A stretch of 64,000 nucleotides of DNA from Gemmatimonadota bacterium (GTDB taxonomy: Bacteria; Gemmatimonadota; Gemmatimonadetes; Longimicrobiales; Gaopeijiaceae). Under the pieces are notes generated by a model that worked only from the letters and a program-made list of their open reading frames with translations, had not been told where the DNA came from and searched no databases. The DNA is taken from positions 37,818-101,817 of the forward strand of contig JAJEBW010000020.1 of assembly GCA_022822325.1 (NCBI GenBank), given 5' to 3'. Both the position numbers and the translations under genes were made by a program. This document shows, piece after piece, positions 16,685 to 24,071 of this stretch; within the stretch, counting starts at the first letter, position 1; every line of letters begins with the position of its first letter.

Positions 16685-17575
16685 ATGACTCTCGAGGAAC
16701 GAATCCGGCAACGGCGCGGCGGCCGCATCGGCGCCTGTCTGGAGCTGGTCAAACCGGGAATCACCTTCTTCGTGGCGGTCACCTCCGCCTGCGGCCACCT
16801 CGTGGCCCAGCTCGCCGACGGGGGAACCATCCACCCCGTCCCCCTCCTCCACCTCACCCTGGGCGTCACCCTCGCGACGGCCGGCGCCCTTGCGCTGAAC
16901 CAGTACCTGGAGCGCGGCCCCGACGCCCTCATGCACCGCACCCGCCCCCGCCCCATCCCCTCCGGACGGATCGCTCCGGCCACGGCCGCCACCCTCGGAT
17001 GCGCGTTGCTCGCCGCGGGAATCGGTCATCTCGGGTTCCGGATCGGCCCCCTCCCCGCCCTTCTCACGGCCATCTCGGCCATCCTCTACAATGCCGTCTA
17101 CACCCCGCTGAAGCTGCGTTCCCCCCTCGCCACCCCCGTCGGCGCCATCCCCGGGGCGCTCCCCGCGCTGATCGGCTGGTCGGCCCACGGCGGCGGGATC
17201 GACGGTCGCGGCCTGGCCCTCTTCGGAATACTCTTTCTCTGGCAGCTCATCCACGTCCTGGCGCTCGGGTGGAATCTGCGCGACGACTACCGCCGCGCCG
17301 GCTTCCAGCTCATTCCGCCCGGATCCGCAAGGCTCATCTCCGGTCTGATGGTGGGCCACGCGGCCGCCCTGCTCGCGCTCAGCGTCGTTCCCGCGCTCCT
17401 CGGCATCACCGGGCCACTCTACCTGGCCGGCGCCCTGGCGCTCGGCGCGGCAATGGTCGCCCTTGCCCTGGCCTTCTTCCTCAACCCCACGAGGCAGCGA
17501 TGCAACCGCGTCTTCCTTGGCTCGCTATTCTATCATCCCCTCCTGCTCGGCCTGATGGTCGGCGGGGCCCTCTGA
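16685..17575 (+). CDS. ctaB: Protoheme IX farnesyltransferase (heme O synthase), UbiA family
   Basis: 296 residues with about eight or nine hydrophobic helices. The prenyl-diphosphate-binding region is NQYLERGPDALMHRTRPRP followed by IPSGRI, a CtaB-type version of the UbiA NxxxDxxxD motif. The second Asp-rich region is LGWNLRDDYRRAGFQLIP. The enzyme converts heme B to heme O for aerobic terminal oxidases. An alternative ATG at 16604, just after the SDR stop, would add 27 non-conserved residues. The 16685 start gives normal family length. Oxidase subunit genes are not in the window. Confidence 0.88.
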   Translation: MTLEERIRQRRGGRIGACLELVKPGITFFVAVTSACGHLVAQLADGGTIHPVPLLHLTLGVTLATAGALALNQYLERGPDALMHRTRPRPIPSGRIAPATAATLGCALLAAGIGHLGFRIGPLPALLTAISAILYNAVYTPLKLRSPLATPVGAIPGALPALIGWSAHGGGIDGRGLALFGILFLWQLIHVLALGWNLRDDYRRAGFQLIPPGSARLISGLMVGHAAALLALSVVPALLGITGPLYLAGALALGAAMVALALAFFLNPTRQRCNRVFLGSLFYHPLLLGLMVGGAL

Positions 17576-18756
17576 CCGCCTTCGCCACCGCCGCCGTGGC
17601 CGCCGTCTGCATGCTTCCCCCGAACCCCCAGGGCAGCGCCGCGCAGGAAGCTCCCCGTCCGCGCGCCCGCGATCTGGGCATCAAGGTCGGAATCTTCCAG
17701 CCGGGGCCGCACAACGCCATCACCGATGTCGCGGGCATACTCGTTGGTCACACGACCCTGATCGAGGGCGACAGCGTACGCACCGGCGTCACCGCGATCC
17801 GGCCCCACGGCGGCAACCTCTACTTCGACCGGGTTCCGGCGGCAATCCATGTCGGCAACGGCTTCGGCAAGCTCCTCGGCGTGACCCAGGTGCGCGAACT
17901 CGGCGAGCTCGAGATCCCCATTCTCCTGACCTGCACGCTCTGTGTCTGGAAAGCGGCCGACGCCATGGTGGAATGGGCGCTGGCGCGGGAGGGAATGGGG
18001 CGCGTGCGGTCGATCAATCCGGTCGTGGGCGAGACGAACGACGGGGGCCTCAACGACATCCGCAACCGCCCGATCGGGCCGGAAGATGTGCGCCGGGCGC
18101 TCGAGGGGGCGACGGGCGGGGCGGTGGAGGAGGGGACGGTCGGCGCCGGAACGGGCACCTCGGCCTTTGGCTGGAAGGGCGGAATCGGGACCAGTTCGCG
18201 CCTTCTGCCCGAATCGCTGGGCGGCTACTCGGTGGGTGTGCTGGTGCAGTCGAACTTTGGCGGGGTGTTGCAGATCGCCGGCGCGCCGGTCGGAATCGAG
18301 CTGGGACGCTACGCCTTTCGGCGGCAGGTGGAGGAAGGACGGGAGGGGGAAGGACTCGGCGCGCACGACGACTCCCAGAGCGCAGGCTCGATCATGATGG
18401 TGGTCGCAACCGATGCGCCGCTCTCGGAGCGAAATCTGGAGCGGGTGGCGATGCGGGCAGTGATGGGACTCTCGCGCACCGGCTCCTTCGCCGGCAACGG
18501 ATCGGGCGACTATGCGATCGCCTTCTCCACCGCGCAGTCGGTTCGGCGGCGGCCGGGCGACGGGGTGCGCGCAATCGAGGATCTGGCGAACGACAACCTC
18601 TCGGCGATCTTCCAGGCCGCCGTCGAGGCCACCGAGGAAGCGATCTACAACTCGATGCTGCGCGCGGTGACGGTGACCAGCCGCTGGGGAGAGCGCGAGG
18701 CGCTTCCGATCGAGGCGGTGGTCGAGGTGTTGAGGCGGTATGGGGTGGGGGGGTGA
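17500..18756 (+). CDS. DmpA-type P1 family aminopeptidase, exported
   Basis: 418 residues. A hydrophobic leader (about residues 25-50, ending near SAAQEA) suggests export. The mature part is a DmpA/ornithine-acetyltransferase-fold N-terminal-nucleophile peptidase that self-cleaves. The motif AGSIMMVVATDAPL supplies the Gly/Ser cleavage site, with Ser as nucleophile. TNDGGLNDIRNRPI, GTGTSAFGWKGGIGTSSR and GSFAGNGSGDYAIAF are family signatures. The chosen ATG overlaps the ctaB 3' end by 76 bp. No other start supports a full leader, but a later start cannot be excluded. Confidence 0.87.
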   Translation: MQPRLPWLAILSSPPARPDGRRGPLTAFATAAVAAVCMLPPNPQGSAAQEAPRPRARDLGIKVGIFQPGPHNAITDVAGILVGHTTLIEGDSVRTGVTAIRPHGGNLYFDRVPAAIHVGNGFGKLLGVTQVRELGELEIPILLTCTLCVWKAADAMVEWALAREGMGRVRSINPVVGETNDGGLNDIRNRPIGPEDVRRALEGATGGAVEEGTVGAGTGTSAFGWKGGIGTSSRLLPESLGGYSVGVLVQSNFGGVLQIAGAPVGIELGRYAFRRQVEEGREGEGLGAHDDSQSAGSIMMVVATDAPLSERNLERVAMRAVMGLSRTGSFAGNGSGDYAIAFSTAQSVRRRPGDGVRAIEDLANDNLSAIFQAAVEATEEAIYNSMLRAVTVTSRWGEREALPIEAVVEVLRRYGVGG

Positions 18757-18787
18757 GGGGGGGTGGGGCTGGCTCCGTAACACGTTA

Positions 18788-18817
18788 CCTGCCATGAGGA
18801 ACCCTGCCATGAGGAGC
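18788..18817. repeat. Tandem 15-bp repeat, two copies
   Basis: Units 18788-18802 (CCTGCCATGAGGAAC) and 18803-18817 (CCTGCCATGAGGAGC) are 14/15 identical. They lie at the left edge of the accessory islet and run into the gene relic described next. Confidence 0.8.
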
Positions 18818-18885
18818 AGTGCAGGATCACGTCGGAATACGGGATCTACGATGTCGGCAGTGGCTGTGCGCGACCTTGCAGGTGG
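18811..18885 (+). pseudogene. Relic fragment related to the frameshifted gene at 21059-21358
   Basis: Bases 18811-18859 match 21172-21220 at about 80% (39 of 49 by hand alignment). In frame they encode EEQCRITSEYGIYDVG, comparable to DEEQRKIASEYGVHDAG in the downstream copy. The similarity ends soon after, and the frame lacks a start. It lies about 150 bp upstream of the ATPase gene and mirrors the other copy beyond the DUF4276 gene, so the two-gene cassette is bracketed by copies of the same small gene. Confidence 0.6.
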
Positions 18886-19029
18886 GACGGGCTTCGTGTA
18901 TGATGATGTTGCAACGCAGGATCCGGGGTAAGGAATCCGGGGCATCGCACCAGATGGACCAGAGAAACGTAGCAATGCAAGCCTGCGCCAACGCAGCCTG
19001 TGGAGACAACGATTGCCTTGGGGAATGCT

Positions 19030-20352
19030 ATGGCCACCTTACGCCGCAATGTCGTAGACCCGCAGCGGGCGGGCGTTGACCCAGGGTGCGGCTGGTGCAA
19101 ATGGTGGGAGCCCTTCGAGGACGAGGAAGAACGGGGAACGTGCCGCCATCCGAACGACCCCCAGGAACAGCCCACCATGTATTTCAACGGCTGCGACCTC
19201 TGGCTCCCCCACTGGGACGCTCGGGCCCACATCGAGCGCATCCGCATCCGCGGCTTCAGGTCCCTCGCCGACGTGGAATTCCGCCCGCCAGCGGGCGCGA
19301 GCGTGCTGATCGGGGCCAACGGCTCTGGAAAATCCAACTTCGTTCAGTTCATCAACCTGCTGAGCTGGATGCTCAAGGCGCGGCGCCTTGGGGAGTTCGT
19401 GAACCTCGAGGGCGGGGCGGACGATCAATTGCACGGCGGAAACGAGACTACGCCGCGATTGGACGCGGAGATTGCGATACGTACGGACACCGGCCTGAAC
19501 GAGTACCGGTTCACCCTCGCCTACGCGCACCCCGACCGACTGATCTTCACGGAAGAGAAGTTTCGGTACTCCCGCGACGATCTCGATGACGAAGCGCCGT
19601 GGACCCACCTCGGGAGCGGACACCGCGAGGCCCGAATCATCGAAGCCGGACAGTCGGGCGGCGCATCCCAATCCTCGGACCTGAACGCGAGGACCGCTCG
19701 CACTATCACCTACCTTTTGCGGAATTGCGCGGCCTATCAATTCCACAATACCGGTGCCAAGTCGAACTTCAAGAAGAAGTGGGATGCCGGAGATAACACA
19801 TATATGAGAAGCGACGGCGGCAACCTCCCGGCCCTGCTCTACCGTCTGGAGCACGAGGATGTGCACCGCTATGAGCTCATCTGCCGCCACATTCGCCGCG
19901 TGCTGCCCGGGTTTGACCGCTTTGAAATCGAGGAGCGGTACGGCAAAGTGGCGCTGCGCTGGCGATCCAGGCATTCCGACAAGAGCTACGGCGCGCACCT
20001 CACGTCGGACGGATCCCTGCGTTTCTTCGCCCTCGTCACCCTACTGAATCTGCCCGTGGAAATGCTGCCGAGCGTAGTGCTGCTCGACGAACCGGAGCTC
20101 GGTCTGCATCCCAAGGCGATCGCGCTGATAGGGGACATGATTCGCGCGCTGGCGGGCCGCCGACAGGTCATCGCGGCAACGCAGTCTCCCCTGCTCGTAG
20201 ACACTTTCGAACTCGATGAAGTGTTCGTGCTGGAGTTGCGAGACGGGCGCACGGAGCTGCACACTCCGGACGCGCACCAGCTCCAGACATGGCTCGAGGA
20301 GTTCAGCGTCGGCGAGCTCTGGCAGAAGAACCTGCTCGGCGGACGACCGTGA
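19030..20352 (+). CDS. ABC/AAA15-type ATPase with N-terminal four-cysteine module
   Basis: 440 residues. Residues 20-58 contain Cys20, Cys23, Cys38 and Cys55 (C-x2-C-x14-C-x16-C) with aromatic and acidic residues between, resembling a small zinc or iron-sulfur module. The ATPase follows with a RecF/AAA15-type strand (IRIRGFRSLADVEF), Walker A GANGSGKSN (residues 95-103), Walker B VVLLDEPELGLHP and the AATQSPLLVD segment. Such SMC-like ATPases act in DNA repair and in phage defence (OLD, PARIS AriA). The start ATG at 19030 has GGGGA four bases upstream. The DUF4276 gene follows after one base. Local base composition is less GC-rich than the neighbours. Confidence 0.87.
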   Translation: MATLRRNVVDPQRAGVDPGCGWCKWWEPFEDEEERGTCRHPNDPQEQPTMYFNGCDLWLPHWDARAHIERIRIRGFRSLADVEFRPPAGASVLIGANGSGKSNFVQFINLLSWMLKARRLGEFVNLEGGADDQLHGGNETTPRLDAEIAIRTDTGLNEYRFTLAYAHPDRLIFTEEKFRYSRDDLDDEAPWTHLGSGHREARIIEAGQSGGASQSSDLNARTARTITYLLRNCAAYQFHNTGAKSNFKKKWDAGDNTYMRSDGGNLPALLYRLEHEDVHRYELICRHIRRVLPGFDRFEIEERYGKVALRWRSRHSDKSYGAHLTSDGSLRFFALVTLLNLPVEMLPSVVLLDEPELGLHPKAIALIGDMIRALAGRRQVIAATQSPLLVDTFELDEVFVLELRDGRTELHTPDAHQLQTWLEEFSVGELWQKNLLGGRP

Positions 20353-20353
20353 C

Positions 20354-20971
20354 GTGACACGGCTGGCCATATCCGTGGAAGGAGAGACCGAGGAGGAGTT
20401 CGTCAAAAGGTCCCTCGCCGTCCACCTCCAGGACATAGGAATCTACGCGATACCCGTGCTGCTCGGCCGAGCACGGAGCACGGTTCAGGGCGGCGGCAAC
20501 GTCACGATACAGCGTCTCGCAAGCGAGATGCGACACCTGCGGGGCAGCTTCGACGCGGTCACCTCGCTGGTGGACTTCTACGGATTCCGCGGCAAACGAG
20601 GCAAGTCGCCCGACGAGTTGATTCACGCGATCCGCAGTGGCACAGGCCGTCCTGACGATCGATCGATGTTCCCGTACGTTCAGGTGCATGAGTTCGAGGG
20701 GCTGCTGTTCTCCGACGTTGACGCGTTTGAGTCCGTTTTCCAACCTGCCCCGATCGCGGACCTGAGGTCGATTCGGAACTCGTTCCACACGCCCGAGGAC
20801 ATCAACGACAACAAGAATACAGCGCCGAGCAAACGCATCGCGAAGCTCATTCAGCACTATCGAAAGAGGCTTCATGGGCCGATGCTCGCGGAACGAATCG
20901 GGCTGGGAAGGATGCGCGAGGAGTGCCCGAGATTCGACGCGTGGCTCCATCGGCTGGAATCCCTGAGCTGA
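20354..20971 (+). CDS. DUF4276 family protein (TOPRIM-like), partner of the upstream ATPase
   Basis: 205 residues starting at a GTG one base after the ATPase stop codon. The order of conserved segments fits DUF4276: ISVEGETEEEFVKR near the N-terminus (Glu of a TOPRIM-like motif), SLVDFYGFRGK in the middle, VQVHEFEGLLFSD around residues 110-122 and a C-terminal TAPSKRIAKLI. DUF4276 proteins are commonly encoded beside AAA/ABC ATPases in accessory regions and have been proposed to be TOPRIM-fold nucleases. By analogy with OLD and PARIS pairs, the ATPase may sense and this protein may act as effector. The defence role is inference. Confidence 0.85.
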   Translation: MTRLAISVEGETEEEFVKRSLAVHLQDIGIYAIPVLLGRARSTVQGGGNVTIQRLASEMRHLRGSFDAVTSLVDFYGFRGKRGKSPDELIHAIRSGTGRPDDRSMFPYVQVHEFEGLLFSDVDAFESVFQPAPIADLRSIRNSFHTPEDINDNKNTAPSKRIAKLIQHYRKRLHGPMLAERIGLGRMREECPRFDAWLHRLESLS

Positions 20972-21058
20972 CCTTCAATCCCTGAGCTTCGAACTTTTCT
21001 CGTGATTCGATGCCGCCACGGCACGGTTGGTTTCCGTTCGCGATGCCCCCGCGAGGAC

Positions 21059-21358
21059 ATGCGGACCGAGAAGCGAGGCTACTGCTGGTATCTGGTCACC
21101 ATCAACAACAAGACCGGACAGGTCGTGGACGAGGAGTTGCTCTGGTGCGACTCGGCGGCGGCGCCTGCGACGAGGAGCAGCGGAAGATCGCGTCGGAATA
21201 CGGGGTTCACGACGCCGGCGTTCGGCAGAAGCCCAACTGCGAGGACATCGAGTACAATGGAGACGGCTCGGTATGGTTCTCGTGGAGCGAACTCAACGGA
21301 TACTGGGCGGAGGGGAACCCGCACACCGGCTACGGCCTGGTCACGCGGCGTGGTAGAA
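21059..21358 (+). pseudogene. Frameshifted small gene
   Basis: The N-terminal part reads MRTEKRGYCWYLVTINNK...EELLWCDSAA in one frame. The coding sense then continues in another frame as CDEEQRKIASEYGVHDAG...GDGSVWFSWSELNGYW to about 21358. The shift lies between about 21139 and 21171, and no clean stop ends the second part, so the gene looks decayed. A sequencing error is the alternative explanation. The family is not recognised; the WCD and Trp-rich C-terminal segments are distinctive. A fragment of a related copy lies at 18811 on the other side of the ATPase/DUF4276 pair. Confidence 0.6.
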
Positions 21359-21382
21359 CACAGGGACAACAGGAGACAATCC

Positions 21383-22150
21383 ATGAAGAAAGTGACAATC
21401 GCAGCTCTCTGCTTCTCAATCCTCCTGCTTGCCCTTCCGGCGGCAACCCAGCTACCGCCCCTGCGCGAAGCCGAGATCATCGCCCAACTCACCGAAGACG
21501 ACCCCGTGGAGTGGCTGAACGGCGTGGCGCGCAGCCTTTCCGTCCCTGCCGAGGAACGGTCGCCCGAGATGCTGGCCGCGATGATCCGTGCCCTGGAGCA
21601 GGAGGTGCAGTGGGACCGGGAGCGCTCCGGGCCAAGTGACCCTTCCTTTCCCGATGCCGGGGAGGCGTTCGGCGAGTCGGGTGCAATTCTTGCGAGGACT
21701 CTCGCCACAACGGGTGATCCCCGCATCCTGCCGGCCCTTGCCTGGCACGCCTACAACCACGGTACCGTAGCGCGGACGCTCTTTCGTTTCGGGCACGACG
21801 CCATTCCTCATCTCCTGGCGGTGGCCACGTCGCCGGATGCCACGGGCGGCATAGCCGGCGCACCTCTCTGGATTCTGGCGAATATCGTGTTGGTGCACGG
21901 ACCGGCTGAGTTCGAAGAAGAACTGGTACAGGCGACGATCCTTCACCTTGACGGGCCACCCGATCACTACCGGTCCGCGTGGACAAATCAGGACCAGATC
22001 ATCAGCATACGCCAGGCAATCGCGTTGGCGGGCGTGCTCGGCACCCCGGAACTTGTGGAACGCGTGGAGCGCTTTGCGAACAGCGCACCCGAGGAAATCG
22101 AGCGCCGGACCGGCCACTACGTCCCTCGACCGGACAACATCATCGCGTGA
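21383..22150 (+). CDS. Exported helical-repeat (HEAT-like) protein
   Basis: 255 residues with a clear signal peptide (MKKVTIAALCFSILLLALPAAT, cleavage near 22-24). The mature part is helical, with Leu/Ala-rich units and phrases such as RILPALAWHAYNHG and HDAIPHLLAVATS that resemble HEAT or armadillo-type repeats. I cannot assign a function. The ATG at 21383 has AGGAGAC about seven bases upstream. It is the last right-reading gene of the accessory islet and may have arrived with it or be unrelated. Confidence 0.65.
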   Translation: MKKVTIAALCFSILLLALPAATQLPPLREAEIIAQLTEDDPVEWLNGVARSLSVPAEERSPEMLAAMIRALEQEVQWDRERSGPSDPSFPDAGEAFGESGAILARTLATTGDPRILPALAWHAYNHGTVARTLFRFGHDAIPHLLAVATSPDATGGIAGAPLWILANIVLVHGPAEFEEELVQATILHLDGPPDHYRSAWTNQDQIISIRQAIALAGVLGTPELVERVERFANSAPEEIERRTGHYVPRPDNIIA

Positions 22151-22418
22151 GCCCAAGCCGCCCTGCACGGAACGAAGGCGTCAAGCCTTTGTGATCCCGG
22201 CCGCTGGGCGCGACCGAGGTAGCGGGGCCACCCGCTTGCCAGGCTTCCCCCATGAGCAGTCTTGCCCCCGGACCTGGTCCGCCGAAGCTGCGCGGCCCGG
22301 GTCCGGCGGCACCCTTGTCAGGCGTCGGAACGCGATTTCGCAATTCGATTGCTCTACTGAACGAGCTTCTCGTGGACGAAGTTCAACTCCTGGACGAAGT
22401 CAGCGCCAAGTCGGACTG
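22151..22418. other. Convergent intergenic region with GC-rich hairpins
   Basis: 268 bp between convergent genes. It contains the perfect inverted repeat CGGACC-T-GGTCCG at 22269-22281 and a further GC-rich potential stem immediately downstream. These could serve bidirectional termination, although U-tracts are missing. No gene is evident. Confidence 0.4.
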
Positions 22419-24047
22419 TCACGACCGGCCCCGCACCAGCACCCTCCCCGCCCGCGCCCCCGTAAAGGCCGAATCCAGGATCGCCGCCTCGCCCGCCACG
22501 AAGAGGTGCACCACCCCCGACGACAGGCGGTGCGGCTCGGTGAAGGTCGCGTTGTCGCGGAAGTCCTCCGAGAAAACCACGATGTCGGCGACCTGGCCCA
22601 CGGCGATGCGGCCGCGGTCGGTCATTCCCATCACATCGGCGGGGAGCGAGGTCATCGTGCGGACCGCCTCCTCCAGCGCGACGGTCCCGTCCGCGAAGAC
22701 GAACTTGCCGATCTTGCGCGCGAAGGCGCCGTAGGAGCGGGGGTGGGGGACGCCGACGCCGAAGAGGGGGAGGTCGCCGTCCGACGAGGTCATCGTCCAC
22801 TTCTGGGTCATGAAGGTCAGCAGATCCTCTTCGCTCATGTTGAAGGAGACGATCGAGGGGCCGCCCGCGAGGATGAGCTCCAGCGCGACATCGATCGGGT
22901 CGGCGCCGCGCTCGTCCGCCAGATCGGAGAGGAGGCGTCCCTCGATGGCGGGATCAGGTCTGAAACGCCGGAACTGGATGCGATCGGCCCCGCCGCGACG
23001 GGCCAGGTTTTCGACCATGGCTTCGCGGATGCGGGCGCGGGTTTCGCGATCGGCCACCCGCTCGGCGAAGGCATCGCTTCCCCCGGCCTGCGACCACCGC
23101 GGCAGAAGCGCGGCCGAGAGACCGGTCGCCGAGGCCAGATAGGGATACTGGTCGGCGAAGATGCCGAGCCCCTCCGCCCGCGCCGCCTCGATCCGCTCCA
23201 CTACCGTCCGCGACGCGCCCCAGACCGGCGGACCCAGCGCCTTGATGTGCGTCACGATCGCGGTGATTCCCGCCTGGCGTCCCACCTCGATCACCTCGTC
23301 CACCGCCGCCGCCAACCCGATCGTATAGTTCGATTCGTCGCGGATGTGGCTCGTATAGATTCCCCCGAACTCCGCCACCACCCGCCCCAGCTCGATCAGC
23401 TCGCCGTTTTCCGAATAGCTGCCCGGCGTGTAGAATGTCCCCGAAGACAGCCCCCACCCCCCCGCCTCCATCCCCGCGCGCACCAGCGACCGCATCTCCT
23501 CCATCTCCGCCGGCGTGGGTGCGCGGTCCTCTCCGCCGATCACGCGGCCGCGAACCGAACCGTGCGGGACGAGTTGCGCCACATTCACTCCCAGCCCCTC
23601 CTCCTCGAGCGCGGTCCGCTGCGCCGCCAGATCCACCGGACCCCCGCCGTCGGGATTGACCACCACCGTCGCAAGCCCTTGCGCCAGAAGCGGTTCGGCA
23701 TGGCTGAGATCGGCCGTCGCCAGCCCCGGACCCGCGTGCGAATGCGTATCGATGAAGCCGGGCGCCAGGTACAGCCCCGAAATGTCGAGCACCGCCGGAG
23801 CCTCGGCGCGGCTCAGGTCGCCCACCGCCGCAATCACGCCGTCCACAATCCCGACATCCGTCTCGCGGGCAGGAGCGCCCGTCCCGTCCACCACCTGCCC
23901 ACCCCGCAGAATCAGCTCGTAGCTCGCCGCCTCGCACCCGCCCGCCAGCAATCCAGCCAGCGCCAGAACTCCCGCGCGCACTGCCGCTCGCGCCCGCTCG
24001 GGAACCAAATCGCCGCGCATCCGGTTCATCCGCCGATCCCTCGTCAT
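22419..24047 (-). CDS. D-aminoacylase / N-acyl-D-amino-acid deacylase family amidohydrolase, lipoprotein
   Basis: 542 residues. The N-terminus has a hydrophobic leader with lipobox LAGLLAGGC, so the enzyme is probably a periplasmic lipoprotein. The amidohydrolase core has GLYLAPGFIDTHSHAGPG (metal-binding HxH), the Glu region around VNPDGGGPVDL, YTSHIRDESNYTIG and VTHIKALGPPVWG (metal His), and ends with MGMTDRGRIAVGQVADIVVF. This arrangement is typical of D-aminoacylases, which deacylate N-acyl-D-amino acids. The exact substrate is open. It lies 24 bp downstream of a gamma-glutamyltransferase, consistent with a peptide or cell-wall amino-acid scavenging pair. Confidence 0.88.
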   Translation of the reverse strand: MTRDRRMNRMRGDLVPERARAAVRAGVLALAGLLAGGCEAASYELILRGGQVVDGTGAPARETDVGIVDGVIAAVGDLSRAEAPAVLDISGLYLAPGFIDTHSHAGPGLATADLSHAEPLLAQGLATVVVNPDGGGPVDLAAQRTALEEEGLGVNVAQLVPHGSVRGRVIGGEDRAPTPAEMEEMRSLVRAGMEAGGWGLSSGTFYTPGSYSENGELIELGRVVAEFGGIYTSHIRDESNYTIGLAAAVDEVIEVGRQAGITAIVTHIKALGPPVWGASRTVVERIEAARAEGLGIFADQYPYLASATGLSAALLPRWSQAGGSDAFAERVADRETRARIREAMVENLARRGGADRIQFRRFRPDPAIEGRLLSDLADERGADPIDVALELILAGGPSIVSFNMSEEDLLTFMTQKWTMTSSDGDLPLFGVGVPHPRSYGAFARKIGKFVFADGTVALEEAVRTMTSLPADVMGMTDRGRIAVGQVADIVVFSEDFRDNATFTEPHRLSSGVVHLFVAGEAAILDSAFTGARAGRVLVRGRS

Positions 24048-24071
24048 CGCTCCTGTCCTCCGCTGTCCGCT

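Noticed and set aside
18819..19079. Possible 86-residue Cys-rich gene upstream of the ATPase
   Set aside because: It overlaps the relic fragment and the ATPase start in another frame, lacks a ribosome binding site and shows no domain.
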